This document shows, piece by piece, positions 25,000 through 33,139 of a stretch of 64,000 nt of DNA. The DNA comes from CALCHA01 sp035548175 (GTDB lineage Bacteria; Planctomycetota; Phycisphaerae; WQYP01). The stretch lies in contig DASZTO010000044.1 in NCBI GenBank assembly GCA_035548175.1, positions 1 through 64,000 of the forward strand, written 5' to 3'. How positions within the stretch are numbered: the stretch's first letter is position 1; the number at the start of each line of letters is the position of its first letter. A program made the translations under genes and the position numbers. Under the pieces are notes generated by a model, which had not been told where the DNA came from, searched no databases, and worked only from the letters and a program-made list of their open reading frames with translations.

Positions 25000-25716
25000 A
25001 TGCTCATGCTCCTGCTTACGAACGATGACGGAATCGACGCCCCGGGCCTCGCCGCGCTCGCCCATGCGGTTTCCCCGGCCGACTACCTTATCGTCGCCCC
25101 CCACCGCCAGATGTCCGAGTGCAGCCACTGCGTCACCACCAAACGCCCGCTCATCGTCGAGCAACGCGGCCCGCGCCGTTACACCGACGGCACCCCCGCC
25201 GACTGCGTCCGCGTCGCCCTGCTCCACCTGTTCCCCGAACTCGGCATCGAAGTGCGCCGCGACACCGTCCGCGTTCTCTCGGGCATCAACGCCGGCGGCA
25301 ACCTCGGCGCCGATATCTACATCTCCGGCACCGTCGCCGCCGCGCGCGAAGCCGCCTTCTTCGGCCTCGAAGCCGTCGCCCTCTCCCAATACCGCCGCGC
25401 CGTTCCCGCCGAACGCGAATGGCTCCAGGCCGGCGCCTGGGCGCGCAACGTCCTCGACATCCTCGCGCCTCAACGCCTCAACGTCGGCGAATTCTGGAAC
25501 GTCAACTTCCCCTGGCCCGAACCCCACGCGCACCAGCAACCTCCCGCGATCGAATTCTGCGAACGCTCCCGCCGCCCGCTGCCCGTCAAATATGAGCGCA
25601 CCGCCGAGGGAATTGCCTACGTCGCCGGCCGCTATCACCTCCGCGAATTCGAGCCCGGCTCCGACATCGACATCTGCTTCGGCGGCGACATCGCCATCAC
25701 GCGCATCGCCATCTGA
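25000..25716 (+). CDS. surE: 5'/3'-nucleotidase SurE
   Basis: A 238-residue metal-dependent phosphatase acting on nucleoside monophosphates. Hallmarks are all present: LLLTNDDGIDAPGLAALAHA (metal Asp-Asp), VAPHRQMSECSHCVT, YTDGTPADCVRVAL, and LSGINAGGNLGADIYISGTV (metal Asn). AGGA lies just ahead of the ATG at 25000; the ATG at 25006 gives a better spacing and is equally possible. It ends 35 bases before a hairpin that terminates the convergent ssb gene. Confidence 0.92.
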   Translation: MLMLLLTNDDGIDAPGLAALAHAVSPADYLIVAPHRQMSECSHCVTTKRPLIVEQRGPRRYTDGTPADCVRVALLHLFPELGIEVRRDTVRVLSGINAGGNLGADIYISGTVAAAREAAFFGLEAVALSQYRRAVPAEREWLQAGAWARNVLDILAPQRLNVGEFWNVNFPWPEPHAHQQPPAIEFCERSRRPLPVKYERTAEGIAYVAGRYHLREFEPGSDIDICFGGDIAITRIAI

Positions 25717-25751
25717 TTCCGCACTCCCCCGGCGCCCTGCAAAAACGAAAA

Positions 25752-25780
25752 GACGCCGGTCGCTTCCTGCGAGCGGCGTC
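25752..25780 (-). terminator. Intrinsic terminator after ssb
   Basis: GACGCCGGTCGC and GCGAGCGGCGTC form a stem with one mismatch around a short loop. Read on the minus strand it is followed by TCTTTTCGTTTTTGC, a U-rich tract. It lies about 140 bases downstream of the ssb stop, between convergent surE and ssb. Confidence 0.7.
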
Positions 25781-25921
25781 TGGGGCATTCAAACCGTCAG
25801 CTTCCTGCCGCGGTGATCACGATCCGTCCGACAATCCTCCGATAGGCGCCACGCCACGGGGCGGATGCGCGGGACAGATCGCAACTTTCGAGAAATGCCG
25901 GGAACGATTTTCGCCTCTCCC

Positions 25922-26491
25922 TCAGAACGGCAAATCCGCGTCGTCCACGCTTTGGTCGTCAGCCGTTTCCACCGCTTTCCCCGCGCCCTGCTTCACGGCT
26001 TTACGCCCCGCTTCCGCCGGACGCTGCCCCTTCTCAAACCGATCCGCACCCGCCCGCCGGGCAACCCCCCGATTCTCGCCGCGCACCGCCTCGCCCTTCT
26101 CCGCGACGCGCTTCGCCTCCGCCTTCAATGGCAACGCACGCTGCCCCGCTTCCCCGCCCTCGCGCGAACCCACAAACTGAAAACTCTCCACGATCACCGA
26201 CAGCTTGCTCCGCCGGCTTCCCGCCTTGTCCTCCCACGTTTCATAATGCAGCCGCCCCTCCACAAACAGCGGCCGACCCTGCACGCAATACTCCGCGATC
26301 ACCTCCCCCGTCCGCCCGAACGCCGTGCAATCCGCAAACACCGTTTCCTGCTTCTCCTCCCCCGCCGCTGTCTTGTACACCCGGTTGGTGGCGATCGTGA
26401 AATCGCACACCGCCGATCCCGACGGCAACTGCCGCAGCTCCGGATCCCTCGTCAAATTCCCCATCAACATCACTTTGTTCACGAAACCCAT
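25922..26491 (-). CDS. ssb: Single-stranded DNA-binding protein
   Basis: A 189-residue SSB. OB fold in the first ~110 residues: MGFVNKVMLMGNLTRDPELR, VCDFTIATNRVYKTAAGEEK, VFADCTAFGRTGEVIAEYCV, GRPLFVEGRLHYETWEDKAG. A basic/Ala-rich middle follows, then the acidic tip DDADLPF that recruits partner proteins. Start: ATG 26491 with AGGAG seven bases upstream. The gene lies directly downstream of a phage-type recombination ATPase on the same strand. Confidence 0.93.
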   Translation of the reverse strand: MGFVNKVMLMGNLTRDPELRQLPSGSAVCDFTIATNRVYKTAAGEEKQETVFADCTAFGRTGEVIAEYCVQGRPLFVEGRLHYETWEDKAGSRRSKLSVIVESFQFVGSREGGEAGQRALPLKAEAKRVAEKGEAVRGENRGVARRAGADRFEKGQRPAEAGRKAVKQGAGKAVETADDQSVDDADLPF

Positions 26492-26597
26492 CACAGGTCT
26501 CCTTTACCAGGCCCCGGCAGCGCCGAAGCAATCACGTAACAGCACGCCGCCCAACACGAGCGGCGAATATCCGAAAGGCGACCCCCTGCCCCTCCCA

Positions 26598-26632
26598 CGC
26601 TTTCGTGTCTTTTGTGTTTTTCGTGGCCGTTT
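26598..26632 (-). repeat. CACGAAA-type intergenic repeat
   Basis: Read on the minus strand: GGCCACGAAAAACACAAAAG then ACACGAAAG. It begins a few bases after the stop of the ATPase gene (26636) and belongs to the same loose family as the repeats at 1777-1806, 3773-3800 and 33289-33320. Confidence 0.5.
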
Positions 26633-26635
26633 ACG

Positions 26636-27490
26636 TCACGCCGCCGCGGCGCTCGGAAAACGATTCTTCACAAAATCAATGCACTTCTGAATCGTCTCCG
26701 CCGCCATATCCTCCCACGTATCCACGCCCGCCTTGGCGAACCACTTGTCCACCGTGTTCTCCGGCAGCCGCACGATCGACAGCAGCGAATGAATCTCCGC
26801 CACCTGGTCCGCCGTCGCCAGCCGAATCGCGTGCGCCTGCCGCTCGAGCTGCCCGATATCGCACCGCTTCTTGATCGTCTCATACGACCACTCAAACGTG
26901 TCCTCATCGGGGAACTGCTCCAGCCGCGTCTTCACGACTTTGGCAAACCGATGCTTGCTCTTCTTGTTCTTGCCCAGCTCCACCACCAGGTCGAACCAGT
27001 AATCAAGCTGCCGCCACCCGTCGAATGTCTGCCCGATCACCGAGAGGTTCTGTCCATACTCCTTCTTCGCATGGGCCGTGATCACCACGTTCATGTCCAG
27101 CGCCATGATCAGGTTCGCCAGCCGCTTCATGATCTTGTTGGCCGCCCCATAATGCCGGCCAAAATCCGAGCCCACCTGCTGCTCGCACTTCTCCAGCAGG
27201 TCGTTGTAAATCGTCGTGATCGGATCGATCACCAGCGTGCGGAAGTCGTGCTTCTCCGTCAGCAGCGCCTTCACTTCCTGAATCACCTCGTTGATGTCCG
27301 TCGTCTGGAACACCACCGAGTTCGACGCCGTAATCAACTTGTCATAATTCTCCGCCCCCTTCTCGCAATCGATGATGTATGAATTCGGGAACTGAATCGC
27401 CGCCGTGGTCTTGCCCACCCCCGCCGGCCCATACATGAACAGCTTCAGGCGTTTCGTGACAGCTTCCGGTTTTTTGGCGCGCAACGACAT
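26636..27490 (-). CDS. Phage-type AAA/RecA-like ATPase (AAA_24/Sak4-like)
   Basis: A 284-residue ATPase. Walker A is YGPAGVGKTTAAIQF; an acidic strand YIIDCEKGAENY follows; Walker B is LVIDPITTIYNDL; MALDMNVVITAHAKKEYG supplies a sensor-like motif. This layout is that of phage AAA_24/Sak4 single-strand-annealing or recombination ATPases, which commonly sit next to ssb, as here. The C-terminal ~60 residues are a helical domain. Start: ATG 27490 has GGAGG seven bases upstream; the longer frame to 27604 has none. No other phage gene is nearby. Confidence 0.7.
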   Translation of the reverse strand: MSLRAKKPEAVTKRLKLFMYGPAGVGKTTAAIQFPNSYIIDCEKGAENYDKLITASNSVVFQTTDINEVIQEVKALLTEKHDFRTLVIDPITTIYNDLLEKCEQQVGSDFGRHYGAANKIMKRLANLIMALDMNVVITAHAKKEYGQNLSVIGQTFDGWRQLDYWFDLVVELGKNKKSKHRFAKVVKTRLEQFPDEDTFEWSYETIKKRCDIGQLERQAHAIRLATADQVAEIHSLLSIVRLPENTVDKWFAKAGVDTWEDMAAETIQKCIDFVKNRFPSAAAA

Positions 27491-27723
27491 AAGAAAACCT
27501 CCCATGTTGGCCGGCAGGCAATAGTCGGAAAAAGGCCCGCCGGCAATGTGACAGTGATCCATACTGTTAGGTAAATAGTAGGATTTCACCCGCACCGAAG
27601 TCAAGGCGGAAATGATTCTATTTTCGCCTTATGTTCGGTATGGCTGAGGCGCAACACAACAGCCGCCAGAGGCCCTTCCCGCTCTGGCGGACGCGGAGTG
27701 CGGAAACGCCCTCCAGGCCCGCC

Positions 27724-28374
27724 TCAACAACGACGCCGCCGCACCCTCATCCACAACGCACCCATCGCCAGCGGCAACAACGCCACCGTCGCCGGCTCGG
27801 GTGCCGCGATGCTTTCACTGGGAACCAGCGTCGGATCGGTTTCCTCCGCCGGAGTGAACTCCGAAAGCAGCACCAGCGCTTGCCCACCCACATTATCCAG
27901 CTGCGTCAGGTCCGTTCGCAGCAGCAGGTTGGTTCCATGCGATACGACGATGTTGCGTGCGTCGCGCTCGATCTCCACATCCCTGGGACTCGTCCCTGCC
28001 GCACGTACATAATCCGCATCCAGCACCAGCGACGGATCAAACGGGGAAATCGACAATGCCTCAGCAGTCGAAGGCTCGGAGGTCGGCGTCGCCTGATAGT
28101 AATAGTCCAGGGTCCCCGTCGCATTCTCCCGCACCACCGTCGTCGTGAACGTCCCCGCTTCCTCGACCCGTGGCGAGTCGGCAAGCTGATACGAGCCGTA
28201 GTACCCGCTCGACTCCGCAAAAATAGTCGTTCCCTGAAGCTCCGGATGATCCGCAAGCACAATTCCCTGCACGGTGATATTCGAGCCAACGGGGAGAGGG
28301 GTGGCAAATGCCGGCCCAACCGCGAATGCAGGCACCAGCAGCAGCACCGCGCGCGAAAACCCACGAGTGATCAT
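27724..28374 (-). CDS. PEP-CTERM secreted protein
   Basis: A 216-residue protein. Signal peptide MITRGFSRAVLLLVPAFAVG to AFA; a beta-rich mature part with no known domain; and a C-terminal PEP-CTERM sorting signal: APEPAT, a hydrophobic span (VALLPLAMGALWM) and a basic end (RVRRRRC). Such proteins are cut and anchored or released by exosortase. Start: ATG 28374, with AAAGGA upstream. The longer frame to 28569 gives no signal peptide. No exosortase gene is in the window. Confidence 0.85.
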   Translation of the reverse strand: MITRGFSRAVLLLVPAFAVGPAFATPLPVGSNITVQGIVLADHPELQGTTIFAESSGYYGSYQLADSPRVEEAGTFTTTVVRENATGTLDYYYQATPTSEPSTAEALSISPFDPSLVLDADYVRAAGTSPRDVEIERDARNIVVSHGTNLLLRTDLTQLDNVGGQALVLLSEFTPAEETDPTLVPSESIAAPEPATVALLPLAMGALWMRVRRRRC

Positions 28375-28675
28375 GATCTGTATCCTTTCCGGAATTGTTA
28401 ACCCACGATCAGGAAATGCTCTGCCCCGACCGCCCGCAAAGGACATACCTCTATCGCAACGTCCCGATGGATGCACCATCGCGCCGTTCAGCAGAGGGAG
28501 GCGCCTCGACACCCTGTCCGCGGGATTGCATTGCGTCGCCCTCACGCTCTCTGATGTGGCAAGGAGCACCCATCATCGCGCACGGAAGAGATCGACAACG
28601 CCAGGGCGATCACGCCTCCACCGGTTTGCGCCCGATGCAATGGCCGAACACTGCTGAAGCCCCGCTCGCTACCGC
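28375..28675. other. Intergenic stretch without a called gene
   Basis: About 300 bases between the PEP-CTERM gene start and the radA stop. Open frames run through both strands but have no ribosome-binding site or recognisable product. It should hold the promoter of the PEP-CTERM gene and the radA terminator. I saw no clear hairpin with a U-tract. Confidence 0.5.
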
Positions 28676-30130
28676 TTACCCCAGCAGCTCGATCGCCTGA
28701 TCCAGCCGCCGGCACAGATGCGCCTCCAGCGACGTGCGCTTCGCCGGCAGCTTCGTCCTCGCCGGCACAATCGCCTGCGCAAAACCCAGCCGCTGCGCCT
28801 CCGCGATCCGCTGCCCCACCTGCGTCACCGGCCGAAATTCTCCCAGCAGCCCCAGCTCCCCCAGCACCAGCGTCGACGCCGGCATCGGCCGGTTCATGTG
28901 CGCCCCCGCAATCGCTAGCGCGATCGCCGCATCCGCTGACGGATCGCTCAGCTTGATCCCCCCCACCACGTTCACGAACACATCCTTATCCACCAGCCGC
29001 AGCCCCGCGCGCTTCTCCAGCACCGCGATGATCATCGCTACGCGCGACGAGTCCGCGCCCGAGACCTTCCGCTTCGCCGCCCCCAGCATCGCATCGGTCG
29101 TGAGCGCCTGCACCTCCACCATCAGCACGCGCGAACCCTGAAGCGCCGCCGTGATCACGCTGCCGGCGGTCTTGCTCTGATCCTCGTGCGGCTCCAAGAG
29201 CAGCGTCGACGCATCATCGATCGGCTCCAGCCCCGCGCCGGTCATGCGGAACAGGCCGATCTCCAGCGTCGTGCCGAACCGATTCTTCGCCGCCCGCACG
29301 ATCCGGTGATCGTGGTGCGGATCCCCCTCGAAATACAGCACCGTATCGACAATGTGCTCCACCAGCTTCGGCCCCGCCAGCGTCCCCTCCTTCGTCACAT
29401 GCCCCACCAGGCACACCGCCGAACCGGTCGCCTTCGCGAGATACACCAGCTCCGTGCAGCAATCGCGCAGTTGCGAGACCGATCCCGGCGCCGACGGATT
29501 CGCCGGGTTGTAAATCATCTGCACCGAATCCACGACCACCAGCGCCGGCCGCAGCCGCCCGATAAATTCCGTGATCTTCTCCAGGTTTGTTTCCGCCAGC
29601 ACCTTCAGCCGCGAAGAACCAAACCCCAGCCGCCGCGCGCGCAACTGCGTCTGCTGCGCCGATTCCTCCGACGTCACATACAGCAATTCCGTGGCACGGG
29701 CGTCCCGCCCGTGTTCGCCGGCCGCCATCTGCGCCAACGCCTGCAACAACAATGTCGATTTGCCAATCCCCGGCTCCCCGCCCAGCAGAATCGCCGACCC
29801 CGGCACCACTCCCCCACCCAGCACGCGGTCAAACTCCGAGATGCGCGTCGAAATCCGCGGAATCTCCAGCGGCGGCACCTCCGCAATCGGCACCGGCGCC
29901 GACTCCTGACCCGGATAATGCTGCACCCGCGCCGGTCCCGCCTCCGCCACAACTGACCCGACGCCTGTCCCCGCCGCCACCGTCAACGCCCGCGGCCGAT
30001 GCGGATCCTCCGTCGCCTTCGTCACCTCTTCCAGCGAATCCCACGTCCCGCAGTCCGGACACTTCCCCAGCCACTTGGGATGCATCGACCCGCAATTCCG
30101 GCACAGAAAATAAGTCTTGCTTCTGGGCAT
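28676..30130 (-). CDS. radA: DNA repair protein RadA (Sms)
   Basis: A 484-residue RecA-like helicase that helps branch migration in recombination. N-terminal zinc finger YFLCRNCGSMHPKWLGKCPD (C-x2-C...C-x2-C). Walker A LLGGEPGIGKSTLLLQ; YVTSEESAQQTQLRARRLG; Walker B LVVVDSVQMIYNP; the RadA-specific KNRFG in RAAKNRFGTTLEIG; C-terminal Lon-like domain with GGIKLSDPSADAAIALAIAG. Start: ATG at 30130; upstream frame is not homologous. An odd in-frame HGRDARA segment between Walker A and the next strand is encoded by a palindromic repeat (29695-29713). Divergent from the thioredoxin gene with 72 bases between. Confidence 0.95.
   Translation of the reverse strand: MPRSKTYFLCRNCGSMHPKWLGKCPDCGTWDSLEEVTKATEDPHRPRALTVAAGTGVGSVVAEAGPARVQHYPGQESAPVPIAEVPPLEIPRISTRISEFDRVLGGGVVPGSAILLGGEPGIGKSTLLLQALAQMAAGEHGRDARATELLYVTSEESAQQTQLRARRLGFGSSRLKVLAETNLEKITEFIGRLRPALVVVDSVQMIYNPANPSAPGSVSQLRDCCTELVYLAKATGSAVCLVGHVTKEGTLAGPKLVEHIVDTVLYFEGDPHHDHRIVRAAKNRFGTTLEIGLFRMTGAGLEPIDDASTLLLEPHEDQSKTAGSVITAALQGSRVLMVEVQALTTDAMLGAAKRKVSGADSSRVAMIIAVLEKRAGLRLVDKDVFVNVVGGIKLSDPSADAAIALAIAGAHMNRPMPASTLVLGELGLLGEFRPVTQVGQRIAEAQRLGFAQAIVPARTKLPAKRTSLEAHLCRRLDQAIELLG
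29695..29713. repeat. Palindromic repeat inside radA
   Basis: CACGGGCGTCCCGCCCGTG: two 8-base arms around TCC. It sits in the radA coding sequence and encodes part of a surface loop (HGRDARA). Closely related palindromes form a 30-bp tandem array after guaB (61661-61750). Confidence 0.75.
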
Positions 30131-30202
30131 GAGCGTTATTGTAGGCGCGAACGAGCGGTTTACCGAATATACTTTTGACGCCTTTTCTGGAGCCACCGCC
30201 GT

Positions 30203-31075
30203 ATGCCTTTCGATTTTCATACCGTCTTCAGCCGCGCCCTCTCGTACCGCAGCTATCTCGCCAGCTATGCCACTCCCGAGCAGCAATCGCGCTGGGCGGG
30301 CGTTTACGACGCCGCGCGTCTCACCGCCGAACAGCAGGCCCTTCTCGCGTCATTCCGCCGCAAGATGAATATCCTGTGCCTCGCAGGTGCCTGGTGCGGA
30401 GACTGCGTAAACGCCTGCCCGATGTTCCAGCGCATCGCCGAAGACCGGCCGGATCTCATCGACCTGCGCTTCGTCAACCGCGTCCAGCAATTCGACATGG
30501 GCCCCGCCGCCGGCGCCGGCACGCCGGCCATTCGCCCCGGCACCGCCGACGATCCCGATGACATCCGTTCGCGTCCGATCGGCAAAATCCTCGTCAAATG
30601 GGGCGTGCTCACCCCCGAACGCATCGACAAGGCCCTCCTCGTTCAGGAGGAACGCAAAGCCCAGGGACTCAACGTCCGCATCGGCGATGTGCTGACCGAA
30701 ACCGGCGCCATCACCTCCGAGCAGCGCGATCGCGCGCTGGCCGCCCAGGGCGGATACGAAAGCGTCGAAAGCTGGGATGTCGCCGTTGCGCGCGAACTCA
30801 TGACCTGCGGCGCGCCCCGCGTTCCCATGCTCGTGTTCCTCTCCGAAGATTGGTTCGAATGCGCACGCTTCGGCGAACGCACCCTCGCCACCTATCGCGA
30901 CAAAGCGCTCAAGAAACTCCAGGCCACTGAAGGCGCTTCCTGCCCCACCGGCCTCTTCCTTCCCGCCGCCGAACTGCTCGCCGCCAACCTCGCCGAATGG
31001 CTCGGCCATTTCGAACGTGTCCAATGGATGCTCCTGACCAGCCCCCGTCTCAGCCGGCTCCACGGCGAAGTGTGA
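30203..31075 (+). CDS. Thioredoxin-fold protein with an inserted MshEN-like module
   Basis: A 290-residue cytoplasmic protein. The outer part is a Thioredoxin_9-type fold: NILCLAGAWCGDCVNACPMF with CGDC at residues 65-68, and the cis-Pro strand APRVPMLVFLSEDW (residues 204-217). Between them, residues ~125-182, sit two 24-residue units beginning PIGKILVKWGVLT and RIGDVLTETGAIT, each ending ALxxQ. This spacing (G, L, G, AL, Q) is that of MshEN (T2SSE_N) domains, which in MshE-type ATPases bind cyclic-di-GMP. Usual members of the thioredoxin family have only a short loop here. A CxxC oxidoreductase role is probable; control by a nucleotide is inferred. Confidence 0.75.
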   Translation: MPFDFHTVFSRALSYRSYLASYATPEQQSRWAGVYDAARLTAEQQALLASFRRKMNILCLAGAWCGDCVNACPMFQRIAEDRPDLIDLRFVNRVQQFDMGPAAGAGTPAIRPGTADDPDDIRSRPIGKILVKWGVLTPERIDKALLVQEERKAQGLNVRIGDVLTETGAITSEQRDRALAAQGGYESVESWDVAVARELMTCGAPRVPMLVFLSEDWFECARFGERTLATYRDKALKKLQATEGASCPTGLFLPAAELLAANLAEWLGHFERVQWMLLTSPRLSRLHGEV

Positions 31076-31091
31076 CGGTCCGTCATATCGT

Positions 31092-31652
31092 TCATTTCTG
31101 ATCCTCCCCGCGCGGGCCCAGCAGGGACTCGATGTCGATTCCGTCGATGTCGTCTCCGGCTGACGGGGCGGGCTTCGTGGGCTCCGGGGGCGTCGCGCCG
31201 AGGCCGAATTCTTTGAGCCAGTGTTGCGTTTCGCCGGAGGTGGGCGAGCCAGTGAGTTTTTTCGGCGGCAGCGCCGGACCTGCGGCGGAGCGGCCGGAGA
31301 AGAGGCGTTCGAGGAAAGTATCGCAGCCGATGGCGCTGGCGAGGCGGCTGCTGGCGTGAAGGGCGACGGCGCGATCGTCGGTGACGACGGTGAGTTTTTT
31401 GCGCTGCGGGTGGCGTTCGACAATCTGGCCGATGACGGTGTCGGCGGGGATGCCGGCGCCGGAGTAGAGGAGCGTGAGGGAGGGGAATTCGTTGGGGGAC
31501 GGTTCGTCGGGTTTGGGGCGGCCGTCGAGGACGAGCGTGGCGCGGGTGCCGGTGGAGGCGAGGAGGCGGCAGAGGGAAAGGACGCTGGTGGGGGCGGGGC
31601 CGCCGCGGAGGGCGGAGGCGTGCAGGAGGTTGTAGGTGTCAATCACGTACAT
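31092..31652 (-). CDS. NYN-domain ribonuclease (YacP/Rae1-like)
   Basis: A 186-residue protein. The PIN-like NYN fold shows in MYVIDTYNLLHASALRGGP (first Asp), ATLVLDGRPKP (second Asp) and LTVVTDDRAVALHASSRLAS (Asp pair), as in YacP-type mRNA endonucleases. The C-terminal ~50 residues are a Pro/Gly-rich tail ending IDIESLLGPRGEDQK. Its start overlaps the pyrC stop by 14 bases, so the two are coupled on the minus strand. Confidence 0.75.
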   Translation of the reverse strand: MYVIDTYNLLHASALRGGPAPTSVLSLCRLLASTGTRATLVLDGRPKPDEPSPNEFPSLTLLYSGAGIPADTVIGQIVERHPQRKKLTVVTDDRAVALHASSRLASAIGCDTFLERLFSGRSAAGPALPPKKLTGSPTSGETQHWLKEFGLGATPPEPTKPAPSAGDDIDGIDIESLLGPRGEDQK

Positions 31653-32994
31653 GGTGAATGGCTCCGTCGAAGACGAGGCGGCCTTCGACGAGGGTGTAGC
31701 GGACGCGGCCGGTGACGTTCCAGCCGGTGAAGGGAGTGTTGCGGGATTTGGAGAGGAAGGCGGCGGGGTCGATGGTCCATTGGGCGTGGGGGTCGAAGAT
31801 GGTGATGTCGGCGGGGGCGCCTTTGCGGAGGGTGCCGCGATCGGGGAAGCCCATGACGCGGGCGGGGGCGGTGGACATTTTTTCGATGAGCTGGAGCCAG
31901 GAGAGTTTTCCGGGGGCGACGAGTGCGCGGGCGTAGAGGGGGAGCGCGGTTTCGAGGCCGAGGATGCCGAAGGGGGCTTTGTCGAATTCGAGTTCTTTTT
32001 CTTCGCGGGCGTGTGGTGCGTGGTCGGTGGCGAGGCAGTCGATGGTGCCGTCGAGGACGCCGGCGATGCAGGCGTCGACGTCGGCCTGGGAGCGGAGCGG
32101 GGGGTTCATTTTGGTGCAGCTATCGTAGCCGCCGTTGTAGGTGGCGCACTGGTCGTCGGTGAGGAGGAGGTGGTGGGGTGCGACTTCGGCGGTGACGGGC
32201 TGGCCGGATTTTTTGGCGTTGCGGACGAGTTCGACGGCACCGGCGGTGGAGATGTGCTGGACATGGTAGCGGGCTCCGATGCGTTGGTTGAGGAGGAGGT
32301 CGCGGGCGATCATGAGTTCTTCGGCGACGGCGGGGAGTCCGGCGAGGCCGAGCTTGACGGCGGTGGGGCCGGCGTTCATGGGCGCGGGGGGGGGCCCGCC
32401 GGAGAGGGAGGGCTCTTCGCAGTGCTGGGTGATGAGGGCGCCGGCGCCGCCGCCGAGCATTTTGGCGTATTGGAGGGCTTTGAGCATGACGGCGGCGGAG
32501 GCGACGCCGACGCCATCGTCGGAGAAGGCGACGGCGCTGGCGGCGTGCATGAGGGCCATTTCTGCGAGTTCGAGGCCTTTGCGGCCTTTGGTGATGGCGC
32601 CGATGGGCAGGACGCGGCAGAGGGCGGCTTCGCGGGCGCGGGTGTAGACGAATTCGATCTGGGTGTCGTCGTCGAGAGCGGGGGTGGTGTTGGGCATGCA
32701 GCAGATGGTGGTGAAGCCTCCGGCGACGGCGGCGGCGGCGCCGGTGGCGATGGTTTCCTTGTGTTCCTGTCCGGGCTCGCGGAGATGGACGTGGATGTCG
32801 ATGAGGCCTGGGGCGATGAAGAGGTTGGAGCAGTCGAGGATGAGGGTGTCGGGTGGCGGGTTGGAGCCGAGGTGGGCGCGGAGGTTTGTGCCGGTGTCGG
32901 CGATTTTGCCATCGCGGATGAGGAGGTCGGCGGCGCGCTGGAGTTGCTGGGAGGGGTCGAGGAGGGTGCCGTTGGTGAGGAGGATGGTTTGCAT
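31639..32994 (-). CDS. pyrC: Dihydroorotase
   Basis: A 451-residue amidohydrolase of pyrimidine synthesis that closes carbamoyl-aspartate to dihydroorotate. Metal motif LIDIHVHLREPGQEHKETI, then GGFTTICCMPNTTPALDD, HVQHISTAGAVELV, and CLATDHAPHAREEKE (the catalytic Asp). This is the multifunctional-type (class I) DHOase pattern. Start: ATG 32994 begins the conserved MQTILLTNGTLLDP; it lacks a good ribosome-binding site. The frame is open up to an ATG at 33342 with AAAAGGAG, which lies in dispersed repeat copy B. Confidence 0.92.
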   Translation of the reverse strand: MQTILLTNGTLLDPSQQLQRAADLLIRDGKIADTGTNLRAHLGSNPPPDTLILDCSNLFIAPGLIDIHVHLREPGQEHKETIATGAAAAVAGGFTTICCMPNTTPALDDDTQIEFVYTRAREAALCRVLPIGAITKGRKGLELAEMALMHAASAVAFSDDGVGVASAAVMLKALQYAKMLGGGAGALITQHCEEPSLSGGPPPAPMNAGPTAVKLGLAGLPAVAEELMIARDLLLNQRIGARYHVQHISTAGAVELVRNAKKSGQPVTAEVAPHHLLLTDDQCATYNGGYDSCTKMNPPLRSQADVDACIAGVLDGTIDCLATDHAPHAREEKELEFDKAPFGILGLETALPLYARALVAPGKLSWLQLIEKMSTAPARVMGFPDRGTLRKGAPADITIFDPHAQWTIDPAAFLSKSRNTPFTGWNVTGRVRYTLVEGRLVFDGAIHHVRD

Positions 32995-33038
32995 GAAGGG
33001 GGAGTATAGGGGGACGAGGGAGGGGTGACGAGTGGGGG

Positions 33039-33075
33039 ACGTGACACGGTGACTTGGTGACAAGGTGAGAAGGTG
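33039..33075. repeat. Short tandem repeat GTGACA/GGTGAC units
   Basis: GTGACACGGTGACTTGGTGA followed by CAAGGTGAGAAGGTGGAG has a unit of about eight bases. Its complement matches the CACCTTGTCACC tracts beside repeat copy A. Confidence 0.55.
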
Positions 33076-33139
33076 GAGGGGGGCGCATGAGCACCGCCCC
33101 ATGACGCATGGCGGAGGGGGGAATGGGGCGGGATTTGGG

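Noticed and set aside
31636..33009. Plus-strand Gly/Glu/Val-rich frame over pyrC
   Set aside because: Composition is typical of an antisense shadow, and the minus strand encodes complete dihydroorotase.
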